Assembly (NCBI RefSeq): GCF_900475275.1
Contig: NZ_LS483364.1
Coordinates: 1,426,001-1,490,000, forward strand
Length of the DNA stretch: 64,000 nt
Direction: 5' to 3'
Source of the DNA: Streptococcus sanguinis
Lineage (GTDB): Bacteria > Bacillota > Bacilli > Lactobacillales > Streptococcaceae
The notes beneath the pieces were generated by a model. The model did not search any database and had not been told where the DNA came from. It was given only the letters and a program-made list of their open reading frames with translations. Within the stretch, counting starts at the first letter, position 1, and each line of letters begins with the position of its first letter. The position numbers were made by a program, and so were the translations under genes. Positions 54,821-62,914 of this stretch are shown one piece after another.

Positions 54821-57517
54821 TTAAATAGCATTCTTATCCATACCTAATTTACGTTGGATGAACTTAACAATTTCAACAATGACAATCATGGCAAAGCTAC
54901 CAATCAGAACAACTGTCCATTGTGACAAGTCCAGCTTGGTCACATGGAAAATCTTTTCCAGTGGATCAATTACAATAGTTGAAATCAATAGGACGAAAGA
55001 AACCAGAATAGACCAGTTAAAGGTCTTAGACTTGAATGGCCCAACTGTAAAGATAGACTGGTAAACAGATTTTACATTATAAGCATGGAAGAGCTGGATG
55101 AGGCCAAGCGTTGCAAAGGCCATTGTCAGAGCGTCCGCATGGATAGCCTTTATATCACCAACATGGACGGGATTAGAGATAGCATAACCATAAACCGCCA
55201 GAACTAAAGCCCCTTGCAGGACACCCTGATAGATGATAGAGCTCATCACTCCACCTGAGAAGAAGCTAGACTTACGGCCACGAGGCTTATGACTCATGAC
55301 ACCTGGCTCAGCAGGCTCAACTCCCAGAGCAATAGCTGGGAAGGTATCCGTTACCAAGTTGATCCAGAGTAGATGAACTGGCTGCAGCACATCCCAACCA
55401 AAGAGGGTTGCCAAGAAAATAGTCAGTACCTCAGCTGTATTAGCTGAAAGGAGATACTGAATGGTCTTTTGAATATTAGAGAAGACCTTACGTCCTTCTT
55501 CCACGGCTACAATGATGGTCGCAAAGTTATCATCTGCTAGAATCATGTCAGAGGCACCCTTAGATACTTCTGTACCTGTAATGCCCATACCGATACCGAT
55601 ATCGGCTGTCTTCAAAGCTGGTGCGTCATTGACACCATCACCTGTCATGGCTACGACCTTACCTTGGTTTTGCCAAGCTTTGACAATCCGTACCTTATGC
55701 TCAGGAGAAACCCGTGCATAGACAGAGTATTGGCCAACAACCTTTTCAAATTCTGCATCAGAAAGCTCATTGAGCTCTGCACCAGTTAGGACATGGTCTT
55801 CAGTATCTCCTTCTTCGATGATACCCAAGCGCTTGGCGATAGCTTCAGCTGTATCCTGATGGTCACCGGTAATCATAATCGGACGAATACCTGCTTCCTT
55901 GGCTACACGAACAGCTTCTGCTGCTTCTGCACGTTCTGGGTCAATCATACCGATTAAACCAGTAAAGATTAAATCATTTTCTAGATTTTCAGATGTCAAG
56001 TCAGTCGGAACTGCATCAATAATCTTGTAGGCACCTGCAAGAACACGCAAAGCTTGATGAGCCATGTCTGAGTTGTTAGACTTAATCAGCTGTGAAGTAG
56101 CATCATCAATCGCTGCAACATCTCCAGCCTTATCACGGGCAACACAGCGTTTCAATAGTTGATCTGGTGCACCCTTTACTGCCACAAGGAATTTCCCATC
56201 TGGCAATGGATGGACAGTAGACATGAGCTTACGATCTGAATCAAATGGCAGCTCAGCTACTCGAGGATATTTCTCTAAAAAGGCCTTCACATCGTAGCCC
56301 TTGTCCAAAGCATACTGGATAAAGGCTGTTTCCGTTGGGTCACCAATTAGCTTTCCTTCTTGGTCAATCTTGGTATCATTGGCCAAAACAACCGAACGTA
56401 AGAGCGGCAGCTCCAGTCCAAGGTCAATATCTTGTCCAGCTTCATTCAGGACCCCGTCATAAAAGACTTTTTCGACCGTCATCTTATTCATGGTTAAGGT
56501 CCCGGTCTTATCCGAAGCGATAATCTCCGTTGATCCCAAAGTCTCAACAGCTGGAAGCTTACGGACAATCGAATTCCGCTTAGCCAGAACCTGAGTTCCC
56601 AAAGCCAGCACAATGGTAACGATAGCTGGCAGACCTTCAGGGATAGCCGCAACTGCCAAGGCTACAGAGGTCATCAGCTCATCCAGTGGATTTTTACCTT
56701 GAATGAAGACACCGACTACAAAGGTCACCGCAGCGATCACCAAGATAGCATAGGTCAGAACCTTAGACAGACTATTAAGATTTTGCTTAAGAGGTGTGTC
56801 CGTTTCATCCGCATCCTGCAACATACCTGCGATATGGCCGACTTCCGTATACATCCCTGTATTGACAACCAACCCAACCCCACGACCATAGGTCACATTT
56901 GAGTTTTGGAAAGCCATATTGACCCGGTCGCCAATACCAGCATCTGCAGCTACCTCAACAGTCAAATCTTTCTCAACCGGAACAGACTCACCTGTCAAAG
57001 CTGCTTCTTCGATTTTCAGTGAATTAGCTTCTAAAAGTCGCATATCCGCTGGGACAACATCACCGGCTTCCAGTCTAACAATATCACCAGGTACCAACCC
57101 CTTAGAATCTACTTCTGTGACATGACCATCACGCAGGACACGTGCAGCCGGGCTGGACATGGATTTGAGAGCTGCAATGGCTTCTTCAGCCTTGCCCTCC
57201 TGATAGACACCGAAGATGGCATTGATGATTACGACTGCTAAGATGATTAAAGCATCTGCGATGTCTTCGCCGCCTGATGTGACAACAGACAAGACAGCTG
57301 CTACCAACAAGATGATAATCATCAAATCCTTGAACTGCTCCAAAAACTTCATTAAGAGAGATTTTTTCTCCCCTTCATCCAGTTCATTGCGGCCATAATC
57401 AGCTAAACGCTTGGCTGCTTCTTGACTGGACAAACCTTGCTCTGAAGCGTCCAAAGTTTTGAAAATTTCCTCAGGACTCTGGGTGTAAAAAGCTTGGCGC
57501 TTTTGTTCTTTTGACAA
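54821..57517 (-). CDS. Cation-transporting P-type ATPase (Mn2+/Ca2+ exporter, MgtA/CaxP-like)
   Basis: An 898-residue P2-type ATPase. I start at TTG 57517, which has AGGAGG 6 nt upstream; the longer frame runs into the leader RNA. Seen in order are the cation N domain (YTQSPEEIFKTLDASEQGL), actuator LTGESVP, IPEGLPAIV in span 4, the phosphorylation motif DKTGTLTMNKMTVEKV, KGAPDQLL, MITGDH, TGDGVNDAPALK, and span 6 with NLVTDTFPAIALG. Pneumococcal homologues export Ca2+ or Mn2+. The Mn2+-type yybP-ykoY leader upstream argues for manganese export. Confidence 0.93.
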   Translation of the reverse strand: MSKEQKRQAFYTQSPEEIFKTLDASEQGLSSQEAAKRLADYGRNELDEGEKKSLLMKFLEQFKDLMIIILLVAAVLSVVTSGGEDIADALIILAVVIINAIFGVYQEGKAEEAIAALKSMSSPAARVLRDGHVTEVDSKGLVPGDIVRLEAGDVVPADMRLLEANSLKIEEAALTGESVPVEKDLTVEVAADAGIGDRVNMAFQNSNVTYGRGVGLVVNTGMYTEVGHIAGMLQDADETDTPLKQNLNSLSKVLTYAILVIAAVTFVVGVFIQGKNPLDELMTSVALAVAAIPEGLPAIVTIVLALGTQVLAKRNSIVRKLPAVETLGSTEIIASDKTGTLTMNKMTVEKVFYDGVLNEAGQDIDLGLELPLLRSVVLANDTKIDQEGKLIGDPTETAFIQYALDKGYDVKAFLEKYPRVAELPFDSDRKLMSTVHPLPDGKFLVAVKGAPDQLLKRCVARDKAGDVAAIDDATSQLIKSNNSDMAHQALRVLAGAYKIIDAVPTDLTSENLENDLIFTGLIGMIDPERAEAAEAVRVAKEAGIRPIMITGDHQDTAEAIAKRLGIIEEGDTEDHVLTGAELNELSDAEFEKVVGQYSVYARVSPEHKVRIVKAWQNQGKVVAMTGDGVNDAPALKTADIGIGMGITGTEVSKGASDMILADDNFATIIVAVEEGRKVFSNIQKTIQYLLSANTAEVLTIFLATLFGWDVLQPVHLLWINLVTDTFPAIALGVEPAEPGVMSHKPRGRKSSFFSGGVMSSIIYQGVLQGALVLAVYGYAISNPVHVGDIKAIHADALTMAFATLGLIQLFHAYNVKSVYQSIFTVGPFKSKTFNWSILVSFVLLISTIVIDPLEKIFHVTKLDLSQWTVVLIGSFAMIVIVEIVKFIQRKLGMDKNAI

Positions 57518-57614
57518 TGTATTCCTCCTCTTGGCCTCTTTTATTTCTGAACTTTTCTGACCACTACGACTCATCATCTTGAGCCGCACCAGTCATATCC
57601 AAAAAGTCAGAAAC

Positions 57615-57725
57615 AAAAAAGAGACCTGTTTATTAACAAGTCTCGCTATTTCATACAAGGCCGGAAATTTCTTTCGTATTGACGACCTTGTAACGGTTAT
57701 TCCGTTAGCTACTCCCTTGAGTTAG
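57615..57725 (-). ncRNA. yybP-ykoY manganese riboswitch with terminator hairpin
   Basis: On the minus strand the leader begins CTCAAGGGAGTAGC (57708-57721), contains a GGTCGTC-type internal segment, and closes with CCGGCCTTGTATGAAATAGC (57647-57666). These are the conserved halves of the yybP-ykoY aptamer, in which Mn2+ joins two helices. Directly after comes GAGACTTGTT / AACAGGTCTC (57621-57644) and T6, an intrinsic terminator. Known members relieve termination when Mn2+ binds. The ATPase start lies about 100 nt further on. Confidence 0.9.
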
Positions 57726-57730
57726 AAACT

Positions 57731-57758
57731 ATTATACCAAATTTTCAGGCTTTTGCAA
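57731..57758 (-). promoter_or_regulatory. Promoter of riboswitch-ATPase transcript
   Basis: On the minus strand TTGCAA, a 16-nt spacer and TATAAT (57731-57736) precede the riboswitch. The transcript should start near 57724. Confidence 0.7.
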
Positions 57759-57802
57759 GGGGAAACATTCTGATTTTCAAGAGCTTTCTCGGAGAATAGC
57801 AG

Positions 57803-58189
57803 CTAACCCCAGCTAATCTCCATTTCATAGCTGGCAAAAATCTGTTCTCCATCAACAGTTTTCAGCTGATAATGAAGTTGCAGAACCTGCTTGGTCAAAT
57901 CAACCTTGTAGAAAGAAGTATCGGTCACAAACTGCTGCAAGCCCACAGGTGTATGGATGCCAACCAGCGTCTGTCCTTGACTGATGAAACGCATGATGGA
58001 CTTAGGCTCAGAAAAGCGCGTCATAACCAGCTCTTTATCGTGAAACTTCAGAACTACTTTCTCTCCTTCTTCATTTTTGTATAGCAGATAATGATAGTCT
58101 CCTTTTTGCGTCCAGTCCGTATCGTAGACCTGATCGATTAGCTCGGTATGCCCGTCCAGCTGGATGTGATTTTTTATTCTGATTTGCAT
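57803..58189 (-). CDS. DUF1934 (YwiB-like) protein
   Basis: A 128-residue protein, mainly beta-strand, with the pattern of the DUF1934/YwiB calycin-like family: IRIKNHIQLDGHTELID, DYHYLLYKNEEGEKVVLKF, VMTRFSEPKSIMRF, and a final QLHYQLKTVDGEQIFASYEM. Function is unknown; a lipocalin-like ligand cavity is possible. It is divergent from the HD-hydrolase operon and shares its 115-nt promoter region. Confidence 0.8.
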   Translation of the reverse strand: MQIRIKNHIQLDGHTELIDQVYDTDWTQKGDYHYLLYKNEEGEKVVLKFHDKELVMTRFSEPKSIMRFISQGQTLVGIHTPVGLQQFVTDTSFYKVDLTKQVLQLHYQLKTVDGEQIFASYEMEISWG

Positions 58190-58289
58190 CTTTATCTCGT
58201 TTCTCTTTTTCTTTCCCTATTTTATCAAAAAAAGGACAAAATTGCTCTTCTTTCAGTTGCAGCTTTGATTTTTTTCCTACTATGATTTG

Positions 58290-58298
58290 TGGTATAAT
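58290..58298 (+). promoter_or_regulatory. Extended -10 promoter of HD-Cof-MurM-MurN operon
   Basis: TGGTATAAT ends 6 nt before ATG 58305, with no ribosome site between. It is the clearest example of the putative leaderless set in this window. Confidence 0.6.
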
Positions 58299-58304
58299 GG
58301 TAGC

Positions 58305-59606
58305 ATGATTGAAAAAGTATTTCGCGACCCGGTTCATAATTATGTTCATGTGGACCATCAGGTTATCTATGATTTAATCAATACCAAAGAATTTCAACGG
58401 CTGCGCCGCATCAAACAGCTGGGTACTTCCGGCTATACCTTCCACGGTGGGGAGCACAGCCGTTTTTCGCATTGTCTGGGAGCTTATGAGATTGCCCGGC
58501 GCATCACCAAGATTTTCAATGAAAAATACCAATCCAACTGGGACAGCCATGAAAGCCTGCTGACCATGACAGCCGCTCTCCTGCATGACTTGGGACACGG
58601 AGCTTATTCACACACTTTTGAGCGCCTCTTTGATACCAATCACGAGGACATTACGCGGCAAATCATCACCAGTCCAGAAACAGAGATTCATCAGGTACTG
58701 GTGCAGGTTTCGCCGGATTTCCCAGAAAAGGTAGCTAGCGTCATCAACCATACCTATCCCAATAAGCAGGTGGTCCAGCTGATTTCCAGCCAGATTGATG
58801 TGGACCGGATGGATTATCTCTTGCGCGATTCCTTCTTTACTGGCGCTTCCTATGGGCAATTTGACTTAACCAGAATTTTACGAGTGATTTGTCCGGTAGA
58901 AAACGGCATTGCTTTCAAGCGCAATGGAATGCATGCGGTAGAAGACTACGTAGTCAGCCGCTACCAGATGTACATGCAGGTTTATTTCCACCCGGCCAGT
59001 CGAGCTATGGAAGTTCTGCTGCAAAATCTGCTCAAGCGAGCTAAGTTCCTCTATCCGGCCCAGAAAGATTATTTTGCGCTGTCATCGCCCAATCTCATTC
59101 CATTCTTTGAAAACAGAGTGACCCTGCAGGATTATCTGGCCTTGGATGATGGTGTTATGAATACCTATTTCCAAGTTTGGATGACTAGTCCAGACAAAAT
59201 TTTATCAGACTTGGCTCAGCGTTTTATCAACCGCAAGGTCTTTAAGTCTATCGTCTTCTCTCAGGAAAACGAAGCGCATTTGGATATCATGCGAGACCTA
59301 GTTGGACAGGTTGGTTTTGACCCTGATTACTATACTGCTATCCATCGTAATTTTGATTTACCTTACGATTTCTACCGGCCTGACGTTGAAAAACCCCGGA
59401 CTCAGATAGAAATTCTGCAAAAAGATGGTAGCTTAGCAGAACTGTCCAGCCTATCTCCTATCGTTCATTCGCTAGCCGGGACCAGACAGGGCGATAATCG
59501 CTTCTACTTCCCCAAGGAAATGCTGGCAGAGACCGGACTATTCAGCGAAAAAAACCAGACCTTTATGCACTATATCAAAAACGACCAATTTACCTACGGA
59601 GAATAA
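58305..59606 (+). CDS. HD-domain phosphohydrolase (YwfO/SAMHD1-like)
   Basis: A 433-residue enzyme. I start at ATG 58305 (MIEKVFRDPVHNYVHVD), six codons into the longest frame, because upstream bases are the promoter. The HD metal site is seen at HSRFSHCLGA (His about 53), LLHDLGHGAYSHTFE (HD about 93-94) and the distal Asp in QIDVDRMDYLLRDS. Homologues hydrolyse dNTPs, often activated allosterically; the precise substrate here is inferred. It heads an operon with a Cof phosphatase and two MurM/MurN-type genes. Confidence 0.92.
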   Translation: MIEKVFRDPVHNYVHVDHQVIYDLINTKEFQRLRRIKQLGTSGYTFHGGEHSRFSHCLGAYEIARRITKIFNEKYQSNWDSHESLLTMTAALLHDLGHGAYSHTFERLFDTNHEDITRQIITSPETEIHQVLVQVSPDFPEKVASVINHTYPNKQVVQLISSQIDVDRMDYLLRDSFFTGASYGQFDLTRILRVICPVENGIAFKRNGMHAVEDYVVSRYQMYMQVYFHPASRAMEVLLQNLLKRAKFLYPAQKDYFALSSPNLIPFFENRVTLQDYLALDDGVMNTYFQVWMTSPDKILSDLAQRFINRKVFKSIVFSQENEAHLDIMRDLVGQVGFDPDYYTAIHRNFDLPYDFYRPDVEKPRTQIEILQKDGSLAELSSLSPIVHSLAGTRQGDNRFYFPKEMLAETGLFSEKNQTFMHYIKNDQFTYGE

Positions 59607-59607
59607 A

Positions 59608-60417
59608 ATGTCTATCAAATTAGTTGCCGTCGACATTGACGGCACCCTTTTAAATAACCAAAAAGAAATCACTCCTGAAGTCTTCAGCGCTGTTCAGGAT
59701 GCCAAGGCTGCTGGTGTCAAAATCGTCATTGCAACCGGCCGTCCTATTGCAGGAGTTCAAAAGCTTCTCGAGGAGCTAGAGCTTAATCAGCCAGACAACT
59801 ATGTCGTTACCTTCAACGGCGGACTGGTGCAGGATACTGTTACAGGTCAAGAATTAATCAAAGAAACACTGACCTATGACGACTATCTGGATATCGAACT
59901 GCTCGGGCGAAAATTAGGTGTCCACATGCATGCCATCACCAAGGACGGCATTTATACAGCCAATCGCAACATCGGCAAGTACACTGTTTATGAGTCCAAT
60001 CTGGTCAGCATGCCTATCTTCTACCGCACTCCTGAAGAAATGGCCAATAAAGAAATCGTCAAGTGCATGTATATTGATGAACCGGACATTCTGGATGCGG
60101 CCATTGCTAAGCTGCCACCGGAATTAGCCGAAAAATATACACTAGTTAAGTCAGCTCCTTTTTATCTGGAAATTGTCAAAAAGACTGTCAATAAAGGTGC
60201 TGCTGTCCTCCATCTAGCTGAAAAACTGGGCTTGAGCAAGGAGCAGACCATGGCTATCGGTGATGAAGAAAACGACCGTGCCATGCTAGAAGCTGTTGGC
60301 TCTCCTGTTGTCATGGAAAACGGTAAGGAAGAACTCAAGAAAATCGCCAAATATATCACCAAATCGAATGACGAATCCGGCGTAGCACACGCCATTAGAG
60401 AGTGGGTTTTAAAATAA
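59608..60417 (+). CDS. Cof-type HAD sugar/flavin phosphatase (YidA-like)
   Basis: A 269-residue HAD-IIB phosphatase. Motif I DIDGTLLNNQKEIT (nucleophile Asp9), motif II IATGRP, Lys in NKGAAVLHLAEKLG (about 196-209) and motif III AIGDEENDRAML are complete. The C2 cap (about 85-185) sets substrate range; YidA-like enzymes dephosphorylate sugar phosphates broadly. The ATG follows the HD gene stop by 1 nt with SD GGAG 6 nt upstream, and its TAA overlaps the next ATG. Confidence 0.93.
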   Translation: MSIKLVAVDIDGTLLNNQKEITPEVFSAVQDAKAAGVKIVIATGRPIAGVQKLLEELELNQPDNYVVTFNGGLVQDTVTGQELIKETLTYDDYLDIELLGRKLGVHMHAITKDGIYTANRNIGKYTVYESNLVSMPIFYRTPEEMANKEIVKCMYIDEPDILDAAIAKLPPELAEKYTLVKSAPFYLEIVKKTVNKGAAVLHLAEKLGLSKEQTMAIGDEENDRAMLEAVGSPVVMENGKEELKKIAKYITKSNDESGVAHAIREWVLK

Positions 60418-61631
60418 TGTTTAGTTACAAATTTGGAATTTCAGCTCAGGAACACGACGATTTTGTCACAGCCCATCCACAGGCCAATCTCCTGCAGAGT
60501 TCAGCCTGGGCTCAGATCAAGGATAACTGGGCCAATGAGCGCTTGGGCTTCTATAAAGACGACCACTTGGTTGCTGCAGCCAGTGTCCTGATTAAACCAC
60601 TGCCCTTGGGGATGACCATGCTTTATATTCCGCGCGGTCCCATAATGGACTATGGTGACAAGGAGCTGCTGAACTTTGTTTTGGCGTCGCTCAAGAAATT
60701 TGCCAAGGAGAAAAAAGCGCTCTTTATCAAGTTTGACCCTAGCCTCTTTCTGGCAGAAAGCAAGATGGGTGCTGAATTGCAAGACAATACAGAGACGGTT
60801 GAGCTGATTCAACAGTTACAGGAAGCAGGAGCTGTCTGGGTCGGACGGACTGAGTCTCTGGACGAAACCATCCAGCCTCGCTTGCAGGCCAATATCCATA
60901 AAGAAGATTTCAGCGAGGATCTGCTTTCTAAGAGTACTCGCCAGGCTATTCGCACAGCCCGTAACAAAGGCATCCAAATCCAATTTGGCGGAGCAGAATT
61001 ACTGGATGACTTTTCAGCCTTGATGAAAAAGACAGAAAACAGAAAAAACATCCACCTGCGCGGCAAAGATTATTACCAAAAACTCTTGGACACTTATCCT
61101 GAGCACTCCTACATCACCTTGTCCAGCATTGATCTAAAGGCACGATTGGAAGACTTGCAGGCTCAGCTGACCAAGACTCTCAAGGAAGCAGAGAAATTTA
61201 CCGAGAAAACCAAGCCTGGCAAGATTGAGAATAACCAGCAAGAACAGAAACGCCTCCAAGAAGAGATTGACTTTCTGCAGGACAAAATCAGCCAAGGGGG
61301 TGCTGTCGTTCCCCTTTCTGGCACACTGGTCTTAGAATATGGCAAAACCTCTGAAAATATCTATGCCGGAATGGACGAGGAATACCGTCGTTATCAGCCT
61401 GCCATCATCACTTGGTACGAAACGGCCAAACATGCTTTTGAGCGCGGAGCAGATTGGCAAAATATGGGTGGAATCGAAAACGATCTCAAGGGCGGTCTCT
61501 ACAGCTTTAAATCCAAGTTCAATCCAACCATTGAGGAATTCGCTGGTGAGTTCAACCTGCCAACCAATCCTCTTTACCACCTCTCCAATCTGGCCTACAC
61601 TATCAGAAAGAAACTGCGCAGCAAGCATTAA
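60417..61631 (+). CDS. murM: MurM-like tRNA-dependent lipid II aminoacyltransferase
   Basis: A 404-residue FemABX-family enzyme with two GNAT-like halves. The start is ATG 60417, overlapping the previous stop as TAATG; the longer frame has no site. The N-terminal half has LLQSSAWAQIKDNW and LYIPRGPIMDYGD; the C-terminal half holds NMGGIENDLKGGLYSFKSKF. A charged coiled-coil hairpin (about 240-295) is the tRNA-synthetase-like arm of the family. Pneumococcal MurM adds the first residue, Ser or Ala, to the stem lysine; assignment rests on order and family. Confidence 0.85.
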   Translation: MFSYKFGISAQEHDDFVTAHPQANLLQSSAWAQIKDNWANERLGFYKDDHLVAAASVLIKPLPLGMTMLYIPRGPIMDYGDKELLNFVLASLKKFAKEKKALFIKFDPSLFLAESKMGAELQDNTETVELIQQLQEAGAVWVGRTESLDETIQPRLQANIHKEDFSEDLLSKSTRQAIRTARNKGIQIQFGGAELLDDFSALMKKTENRKNIHLRGKDYYQKLLDTYPEHSYITLSSIDLKARLEDLQAQLTKTLKEAEKFTEKTKPGKIENNQQEQKRLQEEIDFLQDKISQGGAVVPLSGTLVLEYGKTSENIYAGMDEEYRRYQPAIITWYETAKHAFERGADWQNMGGIENDLKGGLYSFKSKFNPTIEEFAGEFNLPTNPLYHLSNLAYTIRKKLRSKH

Positions 61632-61645
61632 CAGAAAGGAAGCCT

Positions 61646-62881
61646 ATGACCTTTAAACTTCTCAGCCAAGAAGAATTCATCCAGCATACCTCAGCTAGCT
61701 CCCAACGCTCTTTCATGCAGACCGTAGAAATGGCAGAGCTGCTGAGCAAGCGTGGCTTCAGTACCCAGTATGTCGGCTACACTGACCCGCAGGGACAGGT
61801 AGTGGTGTCAGCTGTCCTCTACAGCATGCCTATGACTGGCGGCCTTCATATGGAAATTAACTGCGGTCCTGTCTCTACCGATGCTAAATACCTGACTCCC
61901 TTCTATCAAGCTTTGCAGGCTTATGCTAAAAAAGAAGGCGCTCTAGAGCTCATCATCAAGCCCTACGAGACTTATCAGACCTTTGACAGCAATGGCCAGC
62001 CCACATCTGATGAAAAAGGCGAGCTTATCCAGCAACTGACTGATTTGGGCTTTGACTTTGACGGCCTACAGACAGACTATCCAGGCGGGGAGCCTGATTG
62101 GCATTATGTCAAAAACTTAGCTGGTCTGACAGAGAAAGACTTGCTCAAGTCCTTCAGTAAAAACGGCAAGGCGACCGTCAAAAAAGCGAATACCTTTGGC
62201 ATCAAGCTAAAAAGGCTAGAACGTGACCAACTCAGCGTTTTCAAAGACATCACAGCTGCTACTTCTGACCGGCGGGAATATGATGACAAGCCACTAGACT
62301 ACTATCAAGATTTTTATGATAGCTTTGGTCAGCAGGCGGACTTTATGACAGCCAGTCTCAACCTCAAGGAATATCTTCAGAACTTACAAAAAGACCAAGA
62401 GAAACTGGGCCAAAAAATCCAGAAACTGCAGGCTGACTTGGAAAAAAATCCTCAATCTGAAAAGAAACAAAATCAGCTGCGAGAACTTTCCAGCCAGTTT
62501 GATAGCTTTGAAACCCGCAAAGCAGAAGCCCAAGAACTGATTGACAAGTACGGCGACCAAGACCAAGTCCTGGCTGCCAGCCTCTTTATCTATACTCCTC
62601 AGGAAGCAACCTATCTTTTCAGCGGCTCCTATCCTGAGTTTAACAAATTCTACGCCCCTGCCCTGCTGCAGGAATACGTTATGACCGAAAGTATCAAGAG
62701 AGGCATTCCATTTTATAATTTCCTCGGCATTATGGGAATTTTCGACGGTTCTGACGGTGTTCTGCGCTTCAAACAAAACTTCAACGGCTTCATCGTTCGA
62801 AAAATGGGAACTTTCCGCTACTACCCTAACCCTCTCAAGTTTAAGCTGCTTCAGCTCATAAAGAAAATTCTAAGACGTTAA
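61646..62881 (+). CDS. murN: MurN-like tRNA-dependent lipid II aminoacyltransferase
   Basis: A 411-residue FemABX enzyme paralogous to its neighbour, with SQRSFMQTVEMAELL, GGLHMEINCGPVSTDAKYL, LLKSFSKNGKATVKKAN and a C-terminal FLGIMGIFDGSDGVLRFKQ segment. A Gln/Lys-rich coiled coil (about 235-300) forms the arm. Pneumococcal MurN adds the second residue, Ala, of the dipeptide branch; order and length (410) agree. Spacing of 14 nt with SD AAAGGA places it in the same operon, and a strong terminator follows. Confidence 0.85.
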   Translation: MTFKLLSQEEFIQHTSASSQRSFMQTVEMAELLSKRGFSTQYVGYTDPQGQVVVSAVLYSMPMTGGLHMEINCGPVSTDAKYLTPFYQALQAYAKKEGALELIIKPYETYQTFDSNGQPTSDEKGELIQQLTDLGFDFDGLQTDYPGGEPDWHYVKNLAGLTEKDLLKSFSKNGKATVKKANTFGIKLKRLERDQLSVFKDITAATSDRREYDDKPLDYYQDFYDSFGQQADFMTASLNLKEYLQNLQKDQEKLGQKIQKLQADLEKNPQSEKKQNQLRELSSQFDSFETRKAEAQELIDKYGDQDQVLAASLFIYTPQEATYLFSGSYPEFNKFYAPALLQEYVMTESIKRGIPFYNFLGIMGIFDGSDGVLRFKQNFNGFIVRKMGTFRYYPNPLKFKLLQLIKKILRR

Positions 62882-62908
62882 AAAACCAAGGTTTCCCTTG
62901 GTTTTTTT
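62881..62908. terminator. Terminator after murN
   Basis: An 11-bp stem AAAAACCAAGG (62881-62891) / CCTTGGTTTTT (62896-62906) with a TTTC loop and T run ends the operon, and may also serve the converging wall-hydrolase gene. Confidence 0.9.
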
Positions 62909-62914
62909 GTATGT

